Of a stretch of 64,000 nucleotides of DNA, positions 20,831 through 30,856 are shown piece by piece (within the stretch, counting starts at the first letter, position 1; every line of letters begins with the position of its first letter). The position numbers and the translations under genes were made by a program. This DNA is from Aurantiochytrium sp. KH105 (Eukaryota > Sar > Bigyra > Thraustochytrida > Thraustochytriidae), in NCBI GenBank assembly GCA_003116975.1, contig BGKB01000002.1, forward strand, positions 434,001-498,000, read 5' to 3'. The notes below the pieces were generated by a model. The model saw only the letters and a program-made list of their open reading frames with translations, did no database searches and was not told the DNA's origin.

Positions 20831-21626
20831 ACAGACTTTATTTCTTTGAAGCAAGTCTGCGGGTGTTGACATCAGGAAAAGGGTGCACCTTTGCGCATGA
20901 CAAAACAAAAGAGGCTGCGAAGACGTGGATAAATTGGAATGGTCTTCATCACATGAGAGTGCAGAGTCTCTACTGGCGCTTTTCACTTTCTACGGAGCCT
21001 ATGTCGATTAATTGGAGACCTATGCAAACCTTCAGGAGAGAGTCCACGCAAAATCACGTATTTGCACTCTTTGATTTCTCATAACACAGAGACCACGGAC
21101 GCTACATACGACGCGACGCAAGCTAGACTAGTGCCGCGTTTCGATCGGTCGGCGTTCGCTCAGTCGATAGTCACCCAACTTTGTCTGCTTGTGAGCCAAA
21201 CCATGCTATGTCGAAGCGCACGTGTCAACAACTTCGCTACCAACGTCGGCGGCAAGAGGAAGATTGTCACAGTACAAGGCTATCATCGATCTAATACGGG
21301 TGCTCGCAGACCCATGACGATAATTTGATCGAGGAGCGCAACGTGGTCGGTTTCGTTGGTCGGGAGCTGCTCCAGACGCTTTCGAGCGGAGATTTTTCAA
21401 ACAGCTGAAAGATGTGATAGGCGCGCCAAGGCTGCTGTGCCCCACCCGTCATGCTAGTGTTGCGCAGACTACGCCTCGTTCAGGGAAAATGCACGCGTGC
21501 GTCGCAGTTTTTGTACGATGAGGCAAAAGATCAGGGTTTGATGTACCGCGCACAGCAGCAAAGGAGAAGGTGCTCCTTCAAATAGAGTCCATTGGATTTT
21601 AAGTGTAAAGATCAACGAGAACGCCA

Positions 21627-21990
21627 CTCGAATTGATCGGGACTTTGCCCCCCGTAGCCTCGTGAGCAGCGTTCCATCTGCAAGCTTGCGAGAATATGCC
21701 ATGGCTCACGCAACGTTTCTCCAAAGTGCTTTTGGACTGGAAAGATCCAGGCTGCGTCACCTATCCTTTGGTTGGCCGATGTCTTCGAATTTCACTCGAA
21801 TTGGGATGTGGACTATGCCGAGATAAAGCTTACGTCCTGACCGTAGCCTCTTGAGCAGCGTTTCATCTGCAAGCTTGCGAGAATATGCCATGGCTCACGC
21901 AACGTTTCTCGAAAGTGCTTTTGGACTGGAAAGATCCAGGCTAGGCTTATGTCTCTTGTATTTTGGTGAGCCGATGACCAACGAGTAGGA
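21627..21990. repeat. Tandem duplication, 189-bp period
   Basis: A core beginning CCGTAGCCTC runs from 21652 to 21753 and again from 21841 to 21942 with only a few differences. Flanking pieces (CACTCGAATTG, and a downstream GCCGATG) also recur, so the whole 189-bp unit is duplicated. Confidence 0.85.
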
Positions 21991-22932
21991 TGTATGGCGA
22001 AGCTACTGCTTCACACGGCCGGGAATCCATCAGTCAATCGAAGAGAGAGAGAGTCCTCCACCGCAAGCGCAAACAGAATAGTCCAAGGCCGGTCTTTCAT
22101 TCTCTCACACAACTCAAAGACATATGTGCTGGCTGGCCCAGGCCATCAAGGTCTACGCCCCGACAGAGCCGTATCAATCTAGCGATTGGTGGAGTCGTTT
22201 CGCGGAAGTTTGCGATCGTTTCGGGCCATTTTGTATTCTACACACCTAGGCCTGTCGCCTTCACAAGGACAAACGTAAAGTTCGCGTGTCGAGCCCGCTT
22301 GTCACACGTCTTGGTAGAAGCGAGCTGCGGCACGGACTGCAGGCCTCGCTGTCAGACGACATCAAGTAACGTTTTCTTCCAGAGCAGCCGTCTGTAATTC
22401 GATTGCAGCTGGCTTGATTGTGAGTAGCGGCGGGCGAGCTTGGGATGCAGTACCACGCACGAAGTAAAGGGCGTCTTGTTCTCACGTCCGAAAGAGGCAA
22501 ATCGAGATCTGCGGCAAGTTTTTACGACATCGCCGCGCCAGATTCGTCCGTATCAGGGTATACCCGAAGAGGGCTCTGTCCCTTCCCTCTCTGTCGCGTC
22601 GCACTCATTCTTCGGCGGGGGCCGGCTATCCAAGCTGGCACAAGGCGCAAGTCCCCCTCCTCGTCTCTTGGAACCGAGAAACCTCCCCTCAACTCCCTTT
22701 CGGAGATCCTGCAGTCCGTGCAGCCCCTACTATTGTAGTAGTAACAGTGCGAAGAAAAGAAAGTAGAAACTTGAAACCGGCCACGGTGAAGAACTTTTTG
22801 AAGAGGGAGGCTCCCTCCCCCAAGGGACTGCGCGCGATGCAATGCGAGAGCGAAATCCGGATCTTCTCCGCGCGATGCGCCTGCGCCTGCGACAACGACT
22901 GCGACGCAACCAGCAGCACCAGCCAGACCAGT

Positions 22933-22965
22933 CCCCTTCCCCCCCCCCCCCCCCCTTTCCCCCTC
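22933..22965. repeat. Poly-C tract
   Basis: Long C homopolymer followed by TTTCCCCC, in the leader region of the first Mpv17-like gene. Confidence 0.9.
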
Positions 22966-23240
22966 TCCAAGTTCGTGCGCGTGGCGGTGGGTACTGGAAA
23001 AGTGCGCCAGCGTCCGCAGATTGGCGGCCATGCCAACCCGAGTTGCAGCGCCTGCAGGCGGGCCTGCCTTCCCCCCCTCCTCCGTATCCGCGAAACGGGC
23101 CCGGTTTCTTTTTTGCCGGTGCGTGCGGGCGCAGCAGCAGACGGCGGCGGCACGTGCGGGCGCGCCGGAAAAGGGGCCTCGCACGCCCGGCCAGCAAGCG
23201 AGGAAGGAAGGGAGCGCGTCAACGACCACTGATCCCGGCC

Positions 23241-23310
23241 GACAGACAGACAGACAGACAGACACGCAGACGCGCCAACACGCAGACGCGCCAACACGCA
23301 GACGCGCGAC
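23241..23310. repeat. GACA microsatellite plus three copies of a 16-bp unit
   Basis: Six GACA units are followed by three tandem copies of the unit ACACGCAGACGCGCCA. Confidence 0.9.
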
Positions 23311-23555
23311 ACGCGGCCGAGCGGCGGGCGGGCGCGCGGGCTCCGCAGACCGCGATCGACCGGCCGACCGACGGACCGCGCGCGCGAGCGAGCCGAGCGA
23401 GGCAGCGGCCGGCGGCGCAGCCGGCGACGAGGGCGCACACCCGGGAGGGAGGCGGCAGGCGGGCGGGCAGGCAGACTCGCGGCGACGCAGACGCACGCGG
23501 GCGGGAGGCAGCGCGGGCCGAGGCGCGGCTGGCGCGGGGCTGCGCGCGGCGGCGC

Positions 23556-23618
23556 GAGCAGAGCGGAGCGGAGCAGAGCGGAGCAGAGCAGAGCGGAGCA
23601 GAGCAGAGCAGAGCAGAC
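23556..23618. repeat. GAGCA/GAGCG pentamer array
   Basis: About twelve GAGCA or GAGCG units, ending 160 bases before the ATG of the first Mpv17-like gene. Related pentamers occur upstream of its paralogue. Confidence 0.9.
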
Positions 23619-23777
23619 CGAGAACCCGGCGCGAGGGAGGGAGGGAGCGAGCGAGAGGAGGCGGCCAGGCGCCGAGGGAAGAGAAGAGAAGAGCCCCCGG
23701 CCGCAGGCAGCGCAGAACCGAGCGAGGCAGGCGAGCACGCAGGCAGCCCGCGGAGAGAGAAGCCCCGAGGAGGCGAG

Positions 23778-24602
23778 ATGCTGGGCAGCAGCCGCGCCGC
23801 GCTCGCGGCCGCGGGCCAGCAGGCGCGCCTCGGCGCCACGCGCACGCCCGCGCGCTTGCCGCTGCGGTCCCCGCCCACAGCGCTGGCGCCTCGCGTGAAA
23901 ACCTTGAAGACGGAGCCCAGCAAGCTCCAGGGCGTGACCGCGTCGATGCCGTCCGGAACCGCGCTCGGCGCCTCGGCCGGCTTCGGCGGCATCCTCGCCA
24001 TCATGAAGGCCAACCCCTTCGCCTCCCAGGTGACCATCGCCACGTGCAAGACCTCTCTCGCCGACATCATCGCGCAGAAGCGCGTCGAGGGCGCGGAGCA
24101 GATCGACTGGCGCCGCAACATCATCTTCGTCATGTTCGGCTGCTTTTACCTCGGAGGAGTACAGTGGATGCTCTACGTGCGCCTCTTCAAGCGCCTCTTC
24201 CCCTCCGTCGAGACCTTTTGCAACCAGCCCCTGCGCGAAAAGATCAAGAACAAGGAGGGCATGAAGGCGCTCTTTAGCCAGATCGGCCTCGACATCATCG
24301 TCTTCCAGCCCTTTATGTATTTCCCCGTCTTTTACAACTTCAAGACACTCATGAGCACGGACCCAGAAGTACACGCAAGCCTCTCCAACCACTTCAGCGC
24401 CGCTTTCGCGAGGTGGCGCGCGAACTTCTTCGAGGACAATGTTGGCATGTCCTTCTTTTGGTTTCCCGCGGATCTTGTCATTTATTCCGTACCTGTCTAC
24501 CTGCGCCTCCCCCTCGTGCACACCGTGTCTTTTGCCTGGAGCTGCATTCTCTCCGTCTTTCGAGGTGATACTGCTCACGCCAAGAAACTAGAGTCCGCAT
24601 AA
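23778..24602 (+). CDS. Mpv17/PMP22-family membrane protein, copy 1
   Basis: Encodes 274 residues. The ATG at 23778 is chosen because the paralogue at 33720 aligns from exactly this Met (MLGSSRAALAAAGQQARLG against MLSNSRVMLKAAGQQARLG), although the frame is open far upstream. Residues 1-50 are Arg/Ala-rich without acids, like a mitochondrial presequence. The body follows the Mpv17 pattern: a first helix around TCKTSLADIIAQKRVEG, the DWRRN segment, a second membrane helix ending QWMLYVRLFKRLFP, a central FQPFMYFPVF helix, and the C-terminal FWFPADLVIYSVP with LR, then AWSCILS. Family members sit in the inner mitochondrial or peroxisomal membrane and are thought to form channels. The partner copy lies about 9.1 kb downstream in the same orientation. 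Confidence 0.9.
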   Translation: MLGSSRAALAAAGQQARLGATRTPARLPLRSPPTALAPRVKTLKTEPSKLQGVTASMPSGTALGASAGFGGILAIMKANPFASQVTIATCKTSLADIIAQKRVEGAEQIDWRRNIIFVMFGCFYLGGVQWMLYVRLFKRLFPSVETFCNQPLREKIKNKEGMKALFSQIGLDIIVFQPFMYFPVFYNFKTLMSTDPEVHASLSNHFSAAFARWRANFFEDNVGMSFFWFPADLVIYSVPVYLRLPLVHTVSFAWSCILSVFRGDTAHAKKLESA

Positions 24603-25561
24603 GTCCACGAGGTGGAGCACCCAGTGCAGGCTGAAAGGCTTACTCCCTATTCTCTCCTGCCATGCTCGGTACCTCATCACTCTAAAGCAAACGAATCGTG
24701 TGGCGCGTGTGCAGGCAAAGCGTCGACGACGAGCGCAATGTAAGGCGGAAGCCGTCATTCGAATTCCGCGCTGGACTCGAGTCCCCTTGTCATACTCTAC
24801 CAAACACAATCGAGCTCATACATCGACCAGCAGCACAGTTAGTTTTTTTTGGGACTAAACTTTGCGACCATGATCACGTCAGCGATTCGGTTTACTCGTA
24901 GTAAATAAGAAAAGAAAAAGAAAGAAAAAGAAAGAAACCATTCAATCTGTCATCTTTGCGTGAACGAAAGCACAAGGTTGAACGCAGAAAATCAAATATC
25001 AGCTTGCTGGACTTGGTGATATGATGTGATCGATCTGCGTGGCGGTGGTGGAATAGGAAAAGAATGGAGGAGATCTGCGAGTTGTTCTTGATCCCAATCT
25101 AGTTGATCTTTTGATGGCTGCATTTGCACTCTTTGATCGTTTCGTGGCGAAGAGGAAGTGAGGATTGTGCCAGCAAATCTTATAGAGCATGATATAGCTT
25201 TCTAGGTCTTGTACTTTCTTGCACCGCGGAGCCATTGCGCTCGTCGCTTCGGTCTGCGCTGACTGACTTTCGAGGCCTGGCCTCATAGGACAGACGTCAC
25301 TTCACTAGCTGAGGCCTAGGCTTAGCTTAGGCATAGGCCTAGGCTAGGCTAAGCTTACGTACTTCGCACACATAACAACATGCAGCGCGTGCAGCCCTCA
25401 CTCGCTGCCGCTGATGGGGCGGCAGGCAAAGACGCTTCGGGAGACGGTCCAGAGGGAGTGCAAGAGCAAGGGCGGCGAGCCAGGTCGCGGGCGCGGAGCC
25501 CAAGACCGCCCGCACCGCGATTAGAAGAAGGTAGCGCACGTTAGCAAACTTGGCGCACAAC
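24603..25561. other. Intergenic stretch upstream of the TIR-NACHT-WD40 gene
   Basis: Contains the AGGCCTAGGC palindrome cluster at 25308-25354 and a 54-codon upstream ORF (25380-25544) that stops before the main ATG in a different frame. No other gene seen. Confidence 0.55.
25308..25354. promoter_or_regulatory. Palindromic AGGCCTAGGC / GCTTAG cluster
   Basis: AGGCCTAGGC occurs twice (25312-25321, 25335-25344). An outer imperfect inverted pair, GCTTAGCTTAGGC and GGCTAGGCTAAGC, brackets a central TAGGCCTA. It lies about 210 bases before the receptor start codon. A regulatory role is inferred from position and symmetry only. Confidence 0.4.
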
Positions 25562-28500
25562 ATGAAAAGATCCAACACCTTTGTCAAGCCCAGCAGCAGA
25601 CGGCGGCGCACGGGAGAAGTACACGCAGATGACCAAGTAGCCGCAGTGGATCCACGGGAGACAGAGGTCGATGTCTTGGACAAGGTCGCCGTCCTCGTCG
25701 TTCACGATCCCGCAGACGAAACCAGAGCCACGCAGCTGATCGACGCGATCAAAATCCGTCTCCCTCTAACTGTGCACTCTGCTAGTGAAATTTCCGAGAC
25801 CGAAGAAAAAGCTCAGCTGGCAAATGTTGCGGCCGTCCTTGTGAGTGCGACATTGCAACACAACGACGCACTCGTCCAGGCAGTCGCTCAAACGCTACCC
25901 AATGCGCTTGTACCCGTAATTGTAGATCCTGACATGGTCTTTCAAAAAGCCTGGTATGGTGCACTTAGCTACAATATGGCCAACCAACTGCACTTTGACT
26001 ATTGTAATCCTGAAACGTCCGAGGTTTGCTATCTTGTCGAGCAGCTCAAAGACAAAGTAAACGGTAAGAAACGTGACCAGGATTTCGACGCTTTCATTTC
26101 GCACGAATGGGGCGTCCATAAAATTGCAAAGCAGCTCGCAATTCGTCTCGAAAAGGAATACAAACTCAAGATATGGCTCGACGAAAAGCAAGTGATGGGA
26201 GACGTTGATCAGAGCATGGCAGAGGGAATTGACGGGTCCAAGGTTTTTCTCATTCTTGCGACAAAAAGGTACATGAGAAAAGTAAATTCTGGAGATCGTC
26301 GCGATAACTGTCTCAAAGAGTTTTCTCAAGCCAGCATTCAGCGCGCAGACCGCATCGTGGTTGCTGCTATGGAAGAAGACATGATCGCGACCGCGACGCA
26401 ATGGACGGGCCGATTTCAGCTTGCTCTGACGCGCCAGGAACCAGTCAATTTGTCAACAATCTCCGATGAGGCCATCGAGCGCCTTGCCGAGGCTATTCGC
26501 AGGCGCATCGACACACCGAAGGCTTCCTCGGACCTCACGCCTTTGATGCGTGACATTTACCCACGTCTAAGCCCGTGCAACTCCGATGTGTGGGCGAAGG
26601 GCAAGGCAGCCAAATTTACACAAGGCACACGGACCTGGATCCTCGATGAACTCTGCAATTGGTACACGAGTGAACAGAGCAAGGTCTTTATTCTCCTCGG
26701 TGACGGCGGGGTCGGCAAAAGCGTCATTATGGCCGAGCTTTGCCATCGAGGAGACGCTCTCCGCATCGGTACAGAGGCATGCCACGACAAAACTGACAAA
26801 ATTGGTAAACTGCGTCAAAAATCCTCACGGGTACGGACTTTATGGCGTCGCAGTGCTAAAGAACGTCCGTTCATTTCCGTGGCCGCCTTTCACTTCTTCC
26901 GGCACGATGACGGGACGGCAGCTTCGCCCACTGAAGCAATTCTAAGTATTGCATGGCAGCTTTGTCGTTCCATTCCGGGGTTCGACGAGGTTCTTGAAGA
27001 AGAGGTAAACTTTGAGGGCCTGCGAGCGAAGAGTTTGGCGGATGTCTTCAAGACTTTACTCGTTAATCCTCTGAGCAATGCCCGGTTCAACTCCACGTCA
27101 CGACAAGTTGTCGTCCTAGATGCCCTAGATGAATGCAGCAAGAGCGATGAACTCCTGCGCAAAGTCGTTCGAGCCTGGAAAGAAGATATACCTACATGGC
27201 TGAGCTTGGTTGTGAGCACACGTCGAGAAGGAGAGATTGAACGTGCCATCAACAATATCAGTCTCAACTACACGGTGCTGGAACTCAAAGATGAAAAAAA
27301 TTCCCGTGACGTCAAGCTGCACATTGTGCATCTGCTCGAGGACATGAAAGATATTATTGAGCAAGATTATGTGCGTGAATGTGCGGAATTTTTGTCGGAG
27401 CGATCCGAGGGCCTCTTTCTCTGGGCAAGTTTTCTGCCCGAGACGCTCAAACGAGCGCACGAAAAGAAACACAACGGCCAATTGACGATGCGGGACATTC
27501 AGGAGAATGTCATCATTCCTGATGGTCTTGATGGCATGTTCGAGGAGTACTTTAAGCGCCTGCTTGACAAGGTAGGCGGCGTTGACGTGTACAAGGCGCT
27601 GTTGGCGCCAATTGTAGCTGCACGTGAACCGTTGAGTGTCAAGCAGCTCAGCGTGGCTCTTGGCAAAAGTCACAATGAGATGGCTGATATTGTCGCTGAC
27701 GCCCGCAATCTGCTGTACAAAGGCAGTGACGGCCGAGTCGCTCTCACCCACAAACGGATGGCAGACTGGCTTTCAAACAGGAAACTGAGTGGGAGACGTC
27801 TCAGTGTGGACGTGACGATGGGTCATGCACGCTTAGCGGAGTACTGCAGGGGCACACAGGATAGCGAGTTCGCTCTTCGCCATGCGATTTTCCATTGCGT
27901 AAAAAGTGGGAATTTGGGCAAAGCTTTCACACTCTTGAACGACTTCACATGGGTAAAAAAGGTGGTTTCGATTGGGAGCGATGAGGCCAAGAGGCATGCT
28001 ATAATTGGGTACCTCATTCGAGATTGTGCTGAACTCGGTATCAACTTTGCGCCTGAGAGTGACACGCCTCGACTCCTGAGTAAAGCAGTACATGCCCTCA
28101 GCTTTGATCCCAACGAGCTTGCGTCACAGATTTTGGCACGTCTCGGTCGTGATTCCAAAAATTCCCTTGTACTTAGTATGGAGCCACCTGATGCTCCTTG
28201 GCTTGAACCTCTCTATGCGTCACTTCCTCACGCTCGTGACCCCTTGCAGCACGTTCTCAAGGGGCACTCTTCTGGCGTCACGAGCGTGGCGATTCAGGGT
28301 GATACCATTGTATCTGGAGGTGCTGATAATTCGGTGCGAATTTGGGACGCTAAAACAGGTAGGGAACAGTATGTTCTCAAAGGGCACAATGATTCAGTTA
28401 GAAGCGTGGCGATTGAGGGCGATATCATTGTATCTGGATCCGATGACGAGATGGTGCGCACTTGGAATGCTAAAACGGGCGAGGAGCAGCATGTTTTCAA

Positions 28501-30856
28501 AGGGCACACTGATGCAGTCAGTAGCGTGGCGATTGAGGGCGATATCGTTGTGTCTGGTTCCGATGACGAGACGGTGCGCACTTGGAATGCTAAAACGGGC
28601 GAGGAGCAAAATGTTTTCAAAGGACACACTGATGCAGTCAGCAGCGTGGCGATTGAGGGCGATATCATCGGGTCAGGATCCTCTGACGACACGGTGCGCA
28701 TTTGGAATGCTAAAACAGGCGAGGTGCAGCACGTCTTGGAGGAGCATATAGGCGCTGTTTTAAGCGTGGCTGTTTTGGGCGATACGGTCGTTTCTGGGTC
28801 TAAATATGGAATGGTGACCGTTTTCAATACTCAAACGAGAAAGGTACCGGACTTTCTTATTGGGCACTCTGATGAGGATGGGGTCAACAGCGTAGCGCTT
28901 AAGGGCGAAACGATCGTTTCTGGATCCGAAGACAAGACACTACGCATCTGGGATGCTAAAACGGGCGAGGAGCAGCACGTTCTCGAGGGGCACTCTGATG
29001 GCATCAACAGCGTGGCGATACATGGTGATACAATTGTGTCTGGATCCTGCGATTACACAGTGCGTATTTGGCACGCTTCATCGAGCGAGAAGGAGCGAAA
29101 TTGTGAGGAGCATCTTGGTGAGGTCATGACGGTGGCGTTTGAGGGTGATTTAATCGTATTTGCGAATGATGAGATGATACGCATATGGGACGCTAGGTTG
29201 GGCGAGGAGCTGCGCGTTCTTGAGGGGCACAATGACACTGTCGCCAGCGTAGCAATCGAGGGCGATCTCATTGTGTCCGGGTCTTGGGACGAGACAGTGC
29301 GCACCTGGAGCGCAAGGTCAGGCGAGGAGCAGCATAGTCTGGGAGGGTTTTGCAATTCAATCAATACTGTCGCAATCAATCAAGGTTTCATTGTCTTCGG
29401 TTCTCGAGACAACACAGTGTGCTATCGCAACTCATTCTTTGATAAGAAATACAATGTGTTTCGAGGACATATCTCGGTGGTCAATAGCGTCGCGTTCGGC
29501 AACGATGCCGAAATCATCGTGTCAGGATCTGATGACAAGACGGTGCGTATTTGGGACGTTCTGTCGGAAGAGGAGCTGCGTGTACTCCAGGGGCACTTTG
29601 ATGCTGTTTATGGCGTGGCGATTGAAGGCGGTGTCGTTGTATCCGGTTCTCGTGACAAGACAGTGCGCATATGGAACGCTGAAACAGGCGAAGAGCAACG
29701 CGTTCTCGAGGGGCACACTGATGCAATTAGTAGCGTGGCGATTCAAAACGTTATGGTCGTGTCTGGTTCTTGGGACAACACGGTGCGCATTTGGAACGCT
29801 GAAACGGGCGAGGAGCAGCACGTTCTCAAAGGGCACACTGATGCAGTCAGTGGCGTGGCGATTCGTAGCGGTATGATCGTGTCCGGATCCAATGACAATA
29901 CGGTGCGCATTTGGAACGCTGAAACGGGCGAGGGACAGCACATTCTAAAGGGGCACTCCGATTGTGTCAACAGCGTAGCGATTGAAGGAAATGTGATTGT
30001 GTCAGGATCCGATGACAACACGGTGCGCATTTGGAACGCTGACACGGGCGAGGAGCAGAACGTCTTTGAGGGTCACAGCAAAAAAATTTCAAGCGTGGCA
30101 ATCCATGGCGACGAAATCGTGTCTGGATCGGTTGACAATACGGCGCGAACCTGGAACGTCGAAACAGGCGTGGAATCTGACGTTATCGAAGGAACACCCA
30201 TCTCGGTCCAGACATTGGCGACAAAGGATGGTGCCATCGTGTCAGGGCTCAGTGACTGCACAGTGCGCACGTGGAGCGCTGAAACAGGTGAGGAGCAGCA
30301 TGTTTTTAAGGGGCATTCTGATTGGGTTGTGAGTGTGGCAATCGAAGACGACATAATCGTGTCTGGCTCGCATGACATGACGGTGCGCGTGTGGAATGCA
30401 AAAACGGGCAAGGATCAGCATGTTCTCGAGGGGCACTCTGGAAGGGTTTCGAGCGCAGCGATTCATGGCGGTATCATCGTGTCTGGGTCTTGGGACAAGA
30501 CGGTTCGTATTTGGGACGCCAAAACAGGCGAGCTGCAGCATGTTTTAAAGGGGCACACTGCTGCGGTCGAAAAGGTGACGATCGAAGGCGATACGATTAT
30601 CTCACAAGCCAGCGACAGAACCCGCTATTGGAAACTTTCATCAGGCGAAGAGTTGAATGCCAGCGAGGAAAGAGAATTCCGCGGTGCAGCGAGCAATTCT
30701 TTGCATGTGGACGGCGGAACGCACGTGGAGTTCTGGGAAGGCGTAGGCTTTACGACGGACTCTAGCATTAACTTAGACGCTTCAATTCGATGCGGAGACC
30801 TTTACTTTGTCGTCGATGACCGCGAAATGCTTCATATATTGCGCGGACGGAGATGA
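25562..30856 (+). CDS. TIR-NACHT-WD40 protein (NLR-like STAND receptor)
   Basis: Encodes 1764 residues from the ATG at 25562. Residues about 40-160 are a degenerate TIR-like alpha/beta region (VAVLVVHDP, then ANVAAVLVSATL, then LVPVIVD). Residues 174-275 are a clear TIR_2-type domain: DFDAFISHEWG, KIWLDEKQVMGD, then NCLKEF, where E253 lines up with the catalytic Glu of NAD-cleaving TIRs. A NACHT-type ATPase follows, with Walker A GDGGVGKS at 380-387 and Walker B VVVLDALDEC at 516-525, then a winged-helix-like segment (REPLSVKQLSVALG, then LTHKRMADWL). Residues about 898-1699 are 20 WD40 repeats, enough for three propellers. The last 65 residues are unassigned. STAND proteins of this layout sense a ligand with the repeats, oligomerise through NACHT and fire the TIR. 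A cytosolic immune or cell-death role is inferred. One uninterrupted exon. Confidence 0.93.
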   Translation: MKRSNTFVKPSSRRRRTGEVHADDQVAAVDPRETEVDVLDKVAVLVVHDPADETRATQLIDAIKIRLPLTVHSASEISETEEKAQLANVAAVLVSATLQHNDALVQAVAQTLPNALVPVIVDPDMVFQKAWYGALSYNMANQLHFDYCNPETSEVCYLVEQLKDKVNGKKRDQDFDAFISHEWGVHKIAKQLAIRLEKEYKLKIWLDEKQVMGDVDQSMAEGIDGSKVFLILATKRYMRKVNSGDRRDNCLKEFSQASIQRADRIVVAAMEEDMIATATQWTGRFQLALTRQEPVNLSTISDEAIERLAEAIRRRIDTPKASSDLTPLMRDIYPRLSPCNSDVWAKGKAAKFTQGTRTWILDELCNWYTSEQSKVFILLGDGGVGKSVIMAELCHRGDALRIGTEACHDKTDKIGKLRQKSSRVRTLWRRSAKERPFISVAAFHFFRHDDGTAASPTEAILSIAWQLCRSIPGFDEVLEEEVNFEGLRAKSLADVFKTLLVNPLSNARFNSTSRQVVVLDALDECSKSDELLRKVVRAWKEDIPTWLSLVVSTRREGEIERAINNISLNYTVLELKDEKNSRDVKLHIVHLLEDMKDIIEQDYVRECAEFLSERSEGLFLWASFLPETLKRAHEKKHNGQLTMRDIQENVIIPDGLDGMFEEYFKRLLDKVGGVDVYKALLAPIVAAREPLSVKQLSVALGKSHNEMADIVADARNLLYKGSDGRVALTHKRMADWLSNRKLSGRRLSVDVTMGHARLAEYCRGTQDSEFALRHAIFHCVKSGNLGKAFTLLNDFTWVKKVVSIGSDEAKRHAIIGYLIRDCAELGINFAPESDTPRLLSKAVHALSFDPNELASQILARLGRDSKNSLVLSMEPPDAPWLEPLYASLPHARDPLQHVLKGHSSGVTSVAIQGDTIVSGGADNSVRIWDAKTGREQYVLKGHNDSVRSVAIEGDIIVSGSDDEMVRTWNAKTGEEQHVFKGHTDAVSSVAIEGDIVVSGSDDETVRTWNAKTGEEQNVFKGHTDAVSSVAIEGDIIGSGSSDDTVRIWNAKTGEVQHVLEEHIGAVLSVAVLGDTVVSGSKYGMVTVFNTQTRKVPDFLIGHSDEDGVNSVALKGETIVSGSEDKTLRIWDAKTGEEQHVLEGHSDGINSVAIHGDTIVSGSCDYTVRIWHASSSEKERNCEEHLGEVMTVAFEGDLIVFANDEMIRIWDARLGEELRVLEGHNDTVASVAIEGDLIVSGSWDETVRTWSARSGEEQHSLGGFCNSINTVAINQGFIVFGSRDNTVCYRNSFFDKKYNVFRGHISVVNSVAFGNDAEIIVSGSDDKTVRIWDVLSEEELRVLQGHFDAVYGVAIEGGVVVSGSRDKTVRIWNAETGEEQRVLEGHTDAISSVAIQNVMVVSGSWDNTVRIWNAETGEEQHVLKGHTDAVSGVAIRSGMIVSGSNDNTVRIWNAETGEGQHILKGHSDCVNSVAIEGNVIVSGSDDNTVRIWNADTGEEQNVFEGHSKKISSVAIHGDEIVSGSVDNTARTWNVETGVESDVIEGTPISVQTLATKDGAIVSGLSDCTVRTWSAETGEEQHVFKGHSDWVVSVAIEDDIIVSGSHDMTVRVWNAKTGKDQHVLEGHSGRVSSAAIHGGIIVSGSWDKTVRIWDAKTGELQHVLKGHTAAVEKVTIEGDTIISQASDRTRYWKLSSGEELNASEEREFRGAASNSLHVDGGTHVEFWEGVGFTTDSSINLDASIRCGDLYFVVDDREMLHILRGRR
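28253..30658 (+). repeat. Array of 20 WD40 repeat units (about 120 bp each)
   Basis: Twenty units of about 40 codons, each following the scheme GH-x5-V-SVAI-G-IVSGS-D-TVRIWNA-TGEEQHV. Units 2-4 and 12-15 are nearly identical in protein and very similar in DNA, whereas units 5, 8, 10 and 17 have decayed (unit 17 lacks the GH dipeptide; unit 10 has GF in its place). This pattern shows recent duplication or gene conversion inside the array. Confidence 0.93.

Larger units (their letters stand above)
18441..23777. other. Long gene-free region with diverged repeats
   Basis: No coding frame supported over 5.3 kb. 18440-20050 contains GGCAT, CCCA and CCTG simple repeats. 20050-22450 is AT-richer and holds two diverged tandem-repeat families (20380-20830 and 21627-21990). 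22500-23777 is GC-rich with poly-C, GACA and GAGCA tracts and is probably the promoter/leader of the first Mpv17-like gene. Confidence 0.5.

Noticed and set aside
22842..23777. N-terminal extension of the first Mpv17-like protein
   Set aside because: The paralogue aligns from the Met at 23778, and the upstream translation is low-complexity leader sequence.
29053..30541. Several 100-140 codon minus-strand frames in the WD40 region
   Set aside because: They are antisense shadows of the repeat and are themselves repetitive.
28253..30658. Regular 120-base periodicity resembling a CRISPR-like or satellite array
   Set aside because: The period is that of in-frame WD40 codons on the plus strand; there are no spacers.
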